This document shows positions 16,930 to 24,944 of a DNA stretch of 64,000 nucleotides, piece after piece; the first letter of the stretch is position 1, and each line of letters begins with the position of its first letter. The notes beneath the pieces were generated by a model. The model was given only the letters and a program-made list of their open reading frames with translations, did not search any database and was not told the origin of the DNA. Source of the DNA: an uncultured Dehalococcoidia bacterium (lineage in GTDB: Bacteria > Chloroflexota > Dehalococcoidia > Lucifugimonadales > UBA3495); contig CATQHB010000002.1 in NCBI GenBank assembly GCA_958295765.1, positions 3,020,363 through 3,084,362 on the forward strand. Reading direction: 5' to 3'. The position numbers were made by a program, and so were the translations under genes.

Positions 16930-17009
16930 GGGACTATTGAACCGGGCGTACCGGTGAACCGGGCGTAGCGGACTGATTGGGGGAACCGGGGCATCCGGGG
17001 GAGGAAACA

Positions 17010-17234
17010 ATGGCTCGAAAGCTGCGAATTACCGTGGATCACGACGTATGCGTGGGCAACGCGATGTGCGAAACCTTCGCTACCAACACCTTTGCCCTCA
17101 ACGAAGAGCGCCAGTCAGAGGCGGTGAACCCGGACGGCGACCCGCTGTCCCAAATCCTGGAGGCGGCGGACAACTGCCCGGTCAGCGCCATCACCGTGGC
17201 AGACGCGGAAACCGGGGAGAAGTTGTTTCCCTAG
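17010..17234 (+). CDS. Ferredoxin, probable single [3Fe-4S] type
   Basis: 74 residues with Cys14, Cys20 and Cys56 in CVGNAMC and DNCPVSAI. The second cysteine of a 4Fe cluster is replaced by Asn/Ala, as in the [3Fe-4S] ferredoxins that serve P450s. GGGGGAGG at 16997-17004 is five bases before the ATG and sets the start. The gene follows the P450 gene and is very likely its electron donor. No ferredoxin reductase is present in the window. Confidence 0.9.
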   Translation: MARKLRITVDHDVCVGNAMCETFATNTFALNEERQSEAVNPDGDPLSQILEAADNCPVSAITVADAETGEKLFP

Positions 17235-17296
17235 CTGGGGGCAGCGCCCTTTACGCCCGGCGGAACGGGCCGGGCTGACGGGGTAATATAATTGCC

Positions 17297-17319
17297 GGGG
17301 CGGGTTTTGTACCCGCCCC
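17297..17319. repeat. Family B hairpin between convergent genes
   Basis: GGGGCGGGT and ACCCGCCCC form a nine-base-pair stem around TTTGT. It lies between the ferredoxin stop and the stop of the convergent nuclease gene, so it may act as a bidirectional terminator. Confidence 0.5.
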
Positions 17320-17338
17320 TTAAACTGTGCCATTGAGG

Positions 17339-18514
17339 CTATCGGGTGGTAACGGCAACTTCATCGAAATGCAGGTTGTCGGCTTCCAGCGAAAACTCCA
17401 CGTACTTTATAGGCCAAGTGCGGTTTTCGTTAGCCTGATTAAAGCTTGCCAGGGCTTGAGTAAATTGCCGAAAGGCGGGCGATGTTCTCTTGGCCGGCTG
17501 TTTAGCTATCAACACCGGTTGAATGTCTCCGGGCAGGTTCGGGATATAATACTGCTCAATCCAGTCAACATAACGCCGGATTTGGGCCACGTTCCCGGCT
17601 TTGGCGGGAACCGCTTTGAGTTCTATCGGGATCAGTGTCTTTTGGTTGTTCAGAGCAACCGACGCCATTACGTCGATTCTTTGCATACCGACGCCACAGG
17701 ACACTTCATTGCCCAGCCACTCAATTCCCGCACCGTCCAGTAGAACAGCATCCAGGCTGCGGTTAATTCCCCTTCCCAGGTTTTTCGTTATATAAGCCTG
17801 CAAATGAGACTCAAAAACCTGCCTTGCCCGATATTTTGCAATCAGACGGGGCAAAAGATTTAGCTCAACTTGGCGGCCGTCGTATGTCGGCGATTGCTCG
17901 TCCCGGAGGACTATTCTCTGGCTGGCCCGGTCAAAGGTAAGTCTCTTGCCTTGACAGTCCAATTCTATTCGATTGTTCTTATTCCTGATGAGTTGAGTCA
18001 GCCGATCGGCCTCATAGAGCGTTATCATTGTATTACCACGATTGCCCTTGAGTTTCCGGTAAATCAAACTCCACAGCATTTGATTGGGCGCGCTGATGTA
18101 CTTAATTTCATCCAGAGCTTCCCACTCTGTTACGCCCTCAGCATAAACCTTATCCGGCTCAATCAAAGTTCGGAAAGTCAAAGACTTCTCTAAACGGGTT
18201 TTGAGGTACTGAGATCTATCGTTATTATCCAAGAAAACCCCGTCTTGCACTGCTTTGAAAGTTCCGAAAAACTTGCCTTCGGGAATGGACTTTCCAAGGT
18301 TTTGTTGCAAGTAAAATATGATGCTGTCCCCTTGGCGAATTCGGCTCCCGTCGGCAATCATCGCTACAAGGTTATTCTCCGTTGGAGCTGTTAGGCCGGT
18401 AGTGGCAGAGTTATTGAAGTCAACCCGTCTATCCCCTGCCCCGGTGCCGATGAAAAGATGCTCCAAGTGCAACGGGAAAGTAGTTGAGTCAACTATCAGG
18501 ATATGGGTGGTCAT
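17339..18514 (-). CDS. Restriction endonuclease with PD-(D/E)XK (NucS-like) C-terminal domain
   Basis: 391 residues. The C-terminal domain has the nuclease pattern Glu270, Asp281, Glu298-Leu-Lys300 in RIDVMASVALNNQKTLIPIE followed by LKA. Next comes QIRRYVDWIEQYYIP, the QLRRYV-type segment seen in NucS/DUF91 nucleases. The N-terminal ~100 residues (HILIVDSTTFPLHLEHLFIG, then IRQGDSIIFYLQ, GTFKAV) resemble EVE/PUA-like modified-base readers. The start overlaps the stop of the DNA methyltransferase gene by four bases (ATGA), so the two form a restriction-modification operon. Base composition is more AT-rich than its neighbours. Recognition sequence unknown. Confidence 0.8.
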   Translation of the reverse strand: MTTHILIVDSTTFPLHLEHLFIGTGAGDRRVDFNNSATTGLTAPTENNLVAMIADGSRIRQGDSIIFYLQQNLGKSIPEGKFFGTFKAVQDGVFLDNNDRSQYLKTRLEKSLTFRTLIEPDKVYAEGVTEWEALDEIKYISAPNQMLWSLIYRKLKGNRGNTMITLYEADRLTQLIRNKNNRIELDCQGKRLTFDRASQRIVLRDEQSPTYDGRQVELNLLPRLIAKYRARQVFESHLQAYITKNLGRGINRSLDAVLLDGAGIEWLGNEVSCGVGMQRIDVMASVALNNQKTLIPIELKAVPAKAGNVAQIRRYVDWIEQYYIPNLPGDIQPVLIAKQPAKRTSPAFRQFTQALASFNQANENRTWPIKYVEFSLEADNLHFDEVAVTTR

Positions 18515-19395
18515 GACTTCCGACGCCTCCTCAATTTCTGAAACAGCACAATATACTCGTGCTTGAAAATGTAGAAACCGTTAGCCAAAGCCCGGTAGCG
18601 CCATAGATGTTCCTGGTTGCGCTTGGCCCGGTTATTGACCATATTCTTTACAATAATGCTTTTCAACCTCAGGGCGCCGGAGGAAACAAGGGCAGCAGTC
18701 AACAAGCTCTGTAAAGGCACCCATTCGCTGCTTTGGTAGATGTCGCCGATGACCACCGCCAGATGCCGCCCCGGTTCCAGCAGGTCAATCATATTGTGGT
18801 AAGCGACGATAAACCGCTCCAGAAACTGATTCACGTCCCGGCAGTTGCTCAAGTCCGCCCGGTCATCGCTGAACTTGATGATGTTGTGGTAGGGCGGGTG
18901 CATTATCAGAAACTGCACGCTGCTGGCCCCGTAATCGGCCAACCGGAGTTTGACCTCCTCGGCGGACTTGGCGGAGGCGCTGTCTCCGGTAATGATGTCC
19001 AGGTCATCGGCCTGGCTGATTGGCGTGGCGGCGGCGGGGTCTGCGGAGTCAAACAGCGTCAAGCGGTCATTGAGAATCCGCTGCCGGGCCAGGGTTGCCA
19101 CCGCCGGGGCCAGTTCGATGCCGATATAGCGGCGGCCCAGGCGGTTGGCCTCAATGGCGGTGGTGCCGCTGCCGATAAAAGGGTCCAGCACGATGTCGCC
19201 GGCTCTGGTAAAGCGGCGCAGCAACTGGTTGGGTATCTGGGGGATAAAGTTGCCGTGATAGTCGGCTTGGTGGGCGCCGCTGGAGTCGCGGGCCTCCAGC
19301 AGCCAGAGGCTGTCGGTCAGGAGGTCGTCGTACTGCTGCCAATTGGACAGGTCCAGGTCATTGACCCGGTTAGCGCGGCGGTTTGATTCGGCCAT
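18511..19395 (-). CDS. DNA methyltransferase of a restriction-modification system
   Basis: About 294 residues. The AdoMet motif is DPFIGSGTT; the catalytic motif is HPPY rather than DPPY/NPPY, and motif X is near YHGNFIPQIPNQLLRRFT. The motif order (X, I near the N terminus, IV later) is that of the beta class, so N4-cytosine or N6-adenine methylation is expected. The frame reaches an ATG at 19431; the ATG at 19395 has a GGGTAAG just upstream, so I prefer it, but this is not certain. It is translationally coupled to the downstream nuclease. Confidence 0.85.
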   Translation of the reverse strand: MAESNRRANRVNDLDLSNWQQYDDLLTDSLWLLEARDSSGAHQADYHGNFIPQIPNQLLRRFTRAGDIVLDPFIGSGTTAIEANRLGRRYIGIELAPAVATLARQRILNDRLTLFDSADPAAATPISQADDLDIITGDSASAKSAEEVKLRLADYGASSVQFLIMHPPYHNIIKFSDDRADLSNCRDVNQFLERFIVAYHNMIDLLEPGRHLAVVIGDIYQSSEWVPLQSLLTAALVSSGALRLKSIIVKNMVNNRAKRNQEHLWRYRALANGFYIFKHEYIVLFQKLRRRRKS

Positions 19396-19530
19396 CTTAC
19401 CCGGTTCCCCCGTCCCCAAGTTGGCATGCATGGTAGCGGTGATTCCGGGTATGTCAACATTAAATTTTGCCCACTTTTGCCCACTTCAGGAGAGAAAGGG
19501 GAAAGCCCCTTTAAGCCGGGAACGCCCCGC

Positions 19531-20190
19531 CTACCCCTCGCCAAACCCCTCCGGCCCCCGCAATGGCACAAAGCGGCACTTGCCCAGCAGGGTTAAAGAC
19601 AACCCCTCGTCGGTACGGCGGGCCTGGATTAGCTCCTGCTCCTCCAGCGAACCCACCGGGGCGACCAGCCGGCCGTTCAGCGCAAGCTGGGCCACCAGGC
19701 TGGGGGGCAGCCTAGGGCAGGCGGCGGTAATGATGATGGCGTCAAAGGGGGCGTAGCCGGCGGCGCCTAAGTCCGGGCCGGCCAATTCCACCGTTACGTT
19801 GGCGCAGCCCAGGTTGGAGAGGCGGCGGCGGGCGCGGGCCGCCAGTTGCGGGTCCCGCTCCACGGTGACCAGGTGGCCGTCGGTCAGCAGCCGGGCCAGC
19901 ACCGCCGCCTGATAGCCGCTGCCCGTCCCGATTTCCAGGACTTGCTCGGCGCCGCCCAGTTCTAAAGCCTCGGTCATCCGGGCCACGATGTAGGGTTGGG
20001 AAATGGTCTGCCCGGCGCCGATTGCCAGGGCAATGTCCCAGTAGGCCCTGGCGCGGGACTCCGGCGGGACGAAAAGCTCCCGGGGCACCTGCTCCATAGC
20101 GTCCAACACCGATTCCGCGCCAATTTCCCGCCGCAAATCGGCGAAAAGTTTCTGTCGGTCCCGTTCCAGTTGCCCGTCTGCGCCGTACAT
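19531..20190 (-). CDS. pcm: Protein-L-isoaspartate O-methyltransferase
   Basis: Repairs damaged proteins by methylating isoaspartyl residues with AdoMet. 219 residues, the usual size. Visible motifs are VPRELFVPPESRARAYWDIA, IGAGQTISQPYIVARMTEAL, LEIGTGSGYQAAVLARL (motif I) and DAIIITAACPRLPPSLVAQL. It lies downstream of the methyltransferase gene on the same strand, separated by about 135 bases, and is probably transcribed separately. Confidence 0.95.
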   Translation of the reverse strand: MYGADGQLERDRQKLFADLRREIGAESVLDAMEQVPRELFVPPESRARAYWDIALAIGAGQTISQPYIVARMTEALELGGAEQVLEIGTGSGYQAAVLARLLTDGHLVTVERDPQLAARARRRLSNLGCANVTVELAGPDLGAAGYAPFDAIIITAACPRLPPSLVAQLALNGRLVAPVGSLEEQELIQARRTDEGLSLTLLGKCRFVPLRGPEGFGEG

Positions 20191-20315
20191 AGCCCCCCGG
20201 CGGCACTATAGCACAGGGGGTTGGCCGGCTACAATTTGGGGGGTGGTTGAGGAGTGATTGCCCGGCATCATATAACCGCCGGCCGACAACGCATAACCCG
20301 CTCAGCAACACATAA

Positions 20316-20434
20316 CCGCTCATGGTGAGCTTGTCGAACCATCGGCCTATCCTTCGACAAGCTCAGGATGAGCGGAACAATTGCCCCGGTAGCGACAAGG
20401 GTTCTGGATTCCGGCCTGCGCCGGAACGACGGTT
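20316..20434. repeat. Family A palindrome plus half of a family C element
   Basis: CCGCTCATGGTGAGC..GCTCAGGATGAGCGG at 20316-20375, followed at 20403-20434 by the single right arm CTGGATTCCGGCCTGCGCCG plus GAACGACGG. It separates pcm from the ABC permease. Confidence 0.7.
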
Positions 20435-20440
20435 TATGCC

Positions 20441-21253
20441 CTACTTCCGCGTGGCCCGGCCTTTCAGGGCGGCCAGGGCCAGGCCGAGGCTGAGTATGCC
20501 AACAGCCAGGGCGGAGATGATGCCGTCCCGCAGGGCTACCAGGTTCCACCCCTCGGAAATCAGGGAACGCTCCGCGGCCAGAATGTAGGTTACCGGGTTG
20601 TAGTCGGCCACCCGGGACAGCCAGGGACTCATCTGTTCCTGGGGGATGAACAGGGTGGTCATAAACAGGAAGGGAAAGAACAGCATAAAGGACATATTGA
20701 CCGCCGCTACGTTGCCCGTCTTGAGGGCGATGGCGTAGGGGAAGCCGCTGAAAATCAGGCCCCAGAAGCCGGCGATGAGCATAAAGGCCAGGATGCCCGG
20801 CAGTCCGGTCTCAAAGCGCACCCCCACCACGTAGCCCATAATCACCACCGGCACCGTCAAGGCCACAATCAGCACAAAGTCGGCCACCATCAACCCCAGC
20901 AGCAGGGCCAGCCGGTTGACCGGCGTTATCACCAGGCGGGCAAAGTAGCCGGTCTGGATGTCGGTAACTACCGTGATGGCCCGGGAAATCCCGGTAACGG
21001 CAAACATTACGGCTACCGGAAGCTGAAAGGCCCGATAGTCCAGGCCGGGGATGTTTTCGGCAAAGTCCTGCAAGGCGCCCACGGTAACGGCAAACATAAA
21101 CACCGGAATCAGCAGGGCCGGAATCAGCGTCTCCATATCGCGGGATATGGAACGAACCGCCCGCCGCGCCACCGACAGCAGGTCGCGCAGAAAGCCGGCT
21201 TTCCTGGCTCGGATGGGGGTAATTGCCGGGGTAACTGCGGGGGCCGCCGACAT
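20441..21253 (-). CDS. ABC-2 type transporter permease
   Basis: 270 residues with about six membrane spans and an N-terminal cytoplasmic stretch, the usual layout of DrrB-like permeases. The family segment QDFAENIPGLDYRAFQLPVA and the later loop FIPQEQMSPWLSRVADYNPV followed by TYILAAERSLI are typical. AGGAGA lies six bases before the start. It follows its ATP-binding partner by 75 bases on the same strand. Probably exports a drug-like or lipid-like compound; substrate unknown. Confidence 0.9.
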   Translation of the reverse strand: MSAAPAVTPAITPIRARKAGFLRDLLSVARRAVRSISRDMETLIPALLIPVFMFAVTVGALQDFAENIPGLDYRAFQLPVAVMFAVTGISRAITVVTDIQTGYFARLVITPVNRLALLLGLMVADFVLIVALTVPVVIMGYVVGVRFETGLPGILAFMLIAGFWGLIFSGFPYAIALKTGNVAAVNMSFMLFFPFLFMTTLFIPQEQMSPWLSRVADYNPVTYILAAERSLISEGWNLVALRDGIISALAVGILSLGLALAALKGRATRK

Positions 21254-21328
21254 TGGGTTTCTCCTGATTGAAATTGCCGGTTGAAATTGATTGAGATTGA
21301 GTTGACGGGATGGCGGTTTGATGGCGGT

Positions 21329-22342
21329 TTAAGGCGCCGGGTCGGTTGCGTCCTCTCCCGCCGCCGGGGACGCGCCCTCCTGCCGGAAACGGCTCCCGGT
21401 AACTTGCAGAAACACGTCGTCCAGGGTAGGGGTACGCAGGGTCAACTCCCGGACGGTAATGCCCAGTTCGTTGAGTTTCAGGGCGACGGCGCTGATAAAG
21501 GCGGCGCCGTTGCTGACGCTAATGGTCAACTCCGAGTCATGGGCGTCAACGGCCTCCACTTCGGGAAGGGCCTGCAAGGCGGCAGCGGCGGCGGTCGCAT
21601 CGCCGTCCAGCTTGACGATGATGAGGTCGGAGCCGCGGGAGTGTTTCAAGTCGGCCGGGGTTCCCTGGGTCGCCAGGCGGCCCCGGTCGATGATGCCAAC
21701 CCGGTGGGCCAGGGCGTCGGCCTCCTCCAGGTATTGGGTAGTCAGAAAAATGGTAACGCCCAGTTCGGTGTTGATTTTCCTGACCTCCTCCCAGATGCGG
21801 TTGCGGCTGAGCGGATCCAGGCCGGCGGTGGGTTCGTCGAGGAACAGGATGCCGGGGCGGTGAATGAGGGCCGCCGCCAGGTCCAGGCGCCGTTTCATTC
21901 CGCCGGAGTAGGTGCCAATCAGCCGCCCCATAGCCTCGCCAATGTCAATCAGGTCGGTGAGGTCGGCGATGCGGGCGGCGATTTCCCGGCCGGTCAGCCC
22001 GTACAGGCGGCCTTGCAGCGTCAGCAACTCCCGGCCGGTCTGCTTTTCGTCCAGGGCCGCCTCTTGCAGCGCCGCGCCGATGCTCAGGCGCACCCGGTCC
22101 GGCTGGGCAACGGCGTCAAAGCCGGCCACGCTGATCGTGCCGGCCGTCGGCGCCAGCAGGGTAATCAGCATCCGGATAACGGTGGTCTTGCCGGCGCCGT
22201 TGGGGCCTAGAAAGCCGTAAATCTCCCCCTGGCGCACGGCCAGATTCACGCCGTCCACCGCCTTAACCGCCCCGAACTCCCGCACCAATCCCCTGGTTAC
22301 TATCGCGTTATTCGTGTCATTAACGCCGGAATCAAGACTCAT
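21329..22342 (-). CDS. ABC transporter ATP-binding protein, DrrA-like
   Basis: 337 residues. Walker A is GPNGAGKTT (about 46-54), the signature is YSGGMKRRLDLA, and Walker B is ILFLDEPTAGLD. The extra C-terminal ~100 residues (LKLNELGITVRELTLRTPTL, then DDVFLQVTG) are those of daunorubicin-resistance DrrA proteins. It energises the permease encoded just downstream. The two genes form an operon starting after the repeat cluster at 22.4-22.9 kb. Confidence 0.92.
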   Translation of the reverse strand: MSLDSGVNDTNNAIVTRGLVREFGAVKAVDGVNLAVRQGEIYGFLGPNGAGKTTVIRMLITLLAPTAGTISVAGFDAVAQPDRVRLSIGAALQEAALDEKQTGRELLTLQGRLYGLTGREIAARIADLTDLIDIGEAMGRLIGTYSGGMKRRLDLAAALIHRPGILFLDEPTAGLDPLSRNRIWEEVRKINTELGVTIFLTTQYLEEADALAHRVGIIDRGRLATQGTPADLKHSRGSDLIIVKLDGDATAAAAALQALPEVEAVDAHDSELTISVSNGAAFISAVALKLNELGITVRELTLRTPTLDDVFLQVTGSRFRQEGASPAAGEDATDPAP

Positions 22343-22462
22343 CGGCGTCTGCCCGTGCGGAAAATTTGCATCATCAGCCCGTTATCCGTATATGATTTGA
22401 GTTACTGCCCTTATTTGATGGTAGCATATCCTACGGGATAATTCCAAGCGGGTTGGCGCCTT

Positions 22463-22700
22463 GGTATTCTCAACGTGGGTTGGTTTTCCTTACCCGGCCC
22501 GGCTCCGGTGGATGGTTATTCCGGTAGATGGTTATATGGTAGGGGCGGGTTTGTAACCCGCCCTGCCTCAGGAGCAGGAATCGGTCAGCTATGGCATAAC
22601 CGTTTAATGGGCGGTCTTTGCCGTTGAACGCAGGGCGGGTTATAAACCCGCCCCTACCCGGTGATAATTCAATACACATTGATAACACCAACCCCGGCGC
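22463..22700. mobile_element. MITE-like element, family F
   Basis: Left end GGTATTCTCAACGTGGGTTG, inner inverted pair GTAGGGGCGGGTTTGTAACC / GGCGGGTTATAAACCCGCCC, right end degraded to AACACCAACCCC near 22684. The remaining gap to the HTH gene (22343-23077) holds a second right half at 22747-22830, an AT-rich AATTCTTAATTCCTAATTC stretch at 22866-22925 and the hem promoter. No gene is seen. Confidence 0.65.
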
Positions 22701-22992
22701 TCCGGGTTATCGCCTTTGGGTTATTCCCGGTAGGATAAATACTTCCGGCCTGGGCCAGGGCGGGTTATAAACCCGCCCCTACCATACGACAATGTGCTCC
22801 ACCGAACACCAATGCGCCCTACCTAGCTGAGCCGGGCCACGCCGGGCAAGGGAATAGCAACCCAAGTTAAGAATAGTTGATTGCCAATTCTTAATTCCTA
22901 ATTCTTAATTCTTAATTCCTAATTGGACAGGGAACAGCAACCCCCGTTGCGAATAGTTGAAAATACCGGTTTCTTTTCCCTGCTTTTCCCCG

Positions 22993-23021
22993 TTGACGTT
23001 GCCAACCGGCTATGCTACTAT
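22993..23021 (+). promoter_or_regulatory. Sigma-70-type promoter at the head of the tetrapyrrole operon
   Basis: TTGACG at 22993-22998, 17 bases, TACTAT at 23016-23021. Transcription would begin near 23028, after the ATG at 23012 that opens the longest reading frame. The HTH protein must therefore start further on, most likely at GTG 23078. The same TTGACG box and 17-base spacing occurs before the P450 gene. Confidence 0.6.
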
Positions 23022-23077
23022 TCTTGGCGGCACGGAAACGGGGTTTTGCCAAGACTTTTATAGATTTTTATACTTTT

Positions 23078-23707
23078 GTGGCAAACTTACAGCTTACCGA
23101 CAAGACGCAATGGCTGTCCCTGCGGGACGCCTGCCAACTTTTGCAAGTCAGCCAGGTTACCCTGCGCCAGTGGGCCGACGCCGGGCACCTGCGGGTGTAC
23201 CGTACGCCCGGCGGCCACCGCCGCTTTTCCAGGGATGACGTGCTGGCCCTGACCCGACAAGCCGCGCCGGTGCCAGTGGCGGAAAGCCCGGACAAGCTGG
23301 AAGGCACCGCCCTGCGCCGCATCCGCCGCCGCCTGAACCACGAAGAGGTAGCCCGCCAGTCCTGGTATCAGAGTGTTGAGGAGGAGGGCCGGGACCGGAT
23401 GCGCCTCTTTGGCCGCCGCCTGCTCTCCCTGCTGCTCCAGGAACCGCCCCAGCGCCGCCTATCGGGACGCCGGCAGGAGGCCCTGGCCGAGGCCCTGATG
23501 CTGGGCCACGAATACGGCGCCGAGATGTCGGAGCGCAACGTGCCGGTCAAGGACACCATGGAAGCCTTTATTTTTTTCCGCTCCCTGGCCCTGGACTCCA
23601 CCAACTCCCGCTCCTGGACCCCGATGCTGGAACTGACCGACCGGGTGCTGATCGGCGTGGTGGAAGCCTACCAGAAACGCATTGACCGACAGGCGGGAGA
23701 GAGTTGA
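23078..23707 (+). CDS. MerR/excisionase-type HTH regulator, first gene of the hem cluster
   Basis: About 210 residues. The N-terminal DNA-binding domain reads LSLRDACQLLQVSQVTLRQW, ADAGHLRVYRTPGGHRRFSR, DDV, as in MerR-type and excisionase-like regulators. A long helical C-terminal region (about 75-205, with RRLLSLLLQEPPQRRLSGRR and MEAFIFFRSLALDST) may bind a ligand or form dimers. The frame is open from 23012, but that ATG lies inside the promoter; GTG 23078 is chosen. It precedes the siroheme decarboxylase gene by 128 bases. Control of heme synthesis is inference from position. Confidence 0.75.
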   Translation: MANLQLTDKTQWLSLRDACQLLQVSQVTLRQWADAGHLRVYRTPGGHRRFSRDDVLALTRQAAPVPVAESPDKLEGTALRRIRRRLNHEEVARQSWYQSVEEEGRDRMRLFGRRLLSLLLQEPPQRRLSGRRQEALAEALMLGHEYGAEMSERNVPVKDTMEAFIFFRSLALDSTNSRSWTPMLELTDRVLIGVVEAYQKRIDRQAGES

Positions 23708-23835
23708 CACCCGCAAGGATGATTCGCCCGGAGACACCGGCGCGCCGGGGCAGCGGCAGAAACCCTGCCACCCTCGGTTAGCTTACCGTCTCCCGGCGCC
23801 ATAAACCCCAAGATTTCGGAGGTTCCTGAAACGTT

Positions 23836-24894
23836 ATGGACTTGATTGACCGCAAGCTGCTGAACCTGATACAAAGCCGCTTTCCCCTGGTGGAACGGCC
23901 CTACCTGGCCCTGGGCGAGGAGCTGGGCATCGGAGAGGATGAGACCATTTCCCGGCTGGATGAGCTGAAACGGCAGAACGTGGTGCGCCAGATTAGCGCC
24001 ATCTTTGACACCCGCCGCCTGGGGTACAAGACCACCCTGGTGGCGATGGCCTACCCCCCGGAGGAGTTGCACGCCGGCGCCCTGTTCATCAACCGCCACC
24101 CCGGAGTGAGCCATAACTACGCCCGGGAAGGCTCTTACTACAACCTCTGGTTCACCCTGGCGGTGCCGCCCGACGGCGACCTGGCAAGCACCGTGGCCTG
24201 GATGGCTGAGGAAACCGCCGCCGAAAACTTCCGGGTGATGCCCACCCTGCGCTTTTTCAAAATCGGGGTGAACTTCGATATGGTGCAGCAGAAGGGGGCG
24301 GCCCACAACTACAACCCGGATAACGTGGGCCAGCAGCAGCCGGCCCCGGACTGGAACCAGGCGATGCCGGTATCCGATGCGGATAAGGAGGTCATCCGGG
24401 AGTTGCAGGAGGACTTGCCCCTGGTGCCCCGGCCCTTTGACGCCATGGCCCAGCGGCTGGGAATGGATGCCGCCGGCCTCTTTGCCCTGGCCGGGGAGTT
24501 TGAGGAACGGAAAATTATGCGCCGGTTCAGCGCGGTGCTGCACCATCGCCGCTCCGGTTTCCGGGCCAACGCCATGGTGGTCTGGAAGGTGCCGCCGGAA
24601 CGCGCCGAGGAAGTAGGTTTGACTATGGCCCAGCACCCGGCGGTTACTCACTGCTACGAGCGGCCCACTTTCCCCGACTGGCCCTATACCCACTTCTCCA
24701 TGATTCACGCCACCACCCAGGAGGAGTGCGAGGAGATTGCCAAAGAAATCGGCCAATCCACCCAAATCACCGACAACTTGCTCCTCTACAGCACCCGGGA
24801 ATACAAGAAAACCCGAGTCCGCTACTTCGTCGAGGACAGCCCGGAATACTGGGAATCGGAAGCCGAGTTGCCTGAGGAAGTGGAGGTAGGGTAA
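23836..24894 (+). CDS. ahbAB: Siroheme decarboxylase, AhbA-AhbB-type fusion
   Basis: Decarboxylates siroheme to 12,18-didecarboxysiroheme in the siroheme-dependent heme route, or acts in heme d1 synthesis. The 352-residue protein has two Lrp/AsnC-like units: residues ~1-160 (MDLIDRKLLNLIQSRFPLVE, LGIGEDETISRLDELK, IFDTRRLGYKTTLVAM) and ~175-335 (DKEVIRELQEDLPLVPRPFD, LHHRRSGFRANAMVVWKV). Each unit has an HTH followed by the catalytic-type domain with HPGVSHNYAR / HPAVTHCYER. In many organisms these are two proteins; here they are fused. The neighbours supply siroheme precursors. The AhbC and AhbD radical SAM enzymes are not in the window. Confidence 0.88.
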   Translation: MDLIDRKLLNLIQSRFPLVERPYLALGEELGIGEDETISRLDELKRQNVVRQISAIFDTRRLGYKTTLVAMAYPPEELHAGALFINRHPGVSHNYAREGSYYNLWFTLAVPPDGDLASTVAWMAEETAAENFRVMPTLRFFKIGVNFDMVQQKGAAHNYNPDNVGQQQPAPDWNQAMPVSDADKEVIRELQEDLPLVPRPFDAMAQRLGMDAAGLFALAGEFEERKIMRRFSAVLHHRRSGFRANAMVVWKVPPERAEEVGLTMAQHPAVTHCYERPTFPDWPYTHFSMIHATTQEECEEIAKEIGQSTQITDNLLLYSTREYKKTRVRYFVEDSPEYWESEAELPEEVEVG

Positions 24895-24944
24895 ACCCGG
24901 AATGGTTCACCAAAGGCAATACCCGAACTTGAGGAATTATATCT

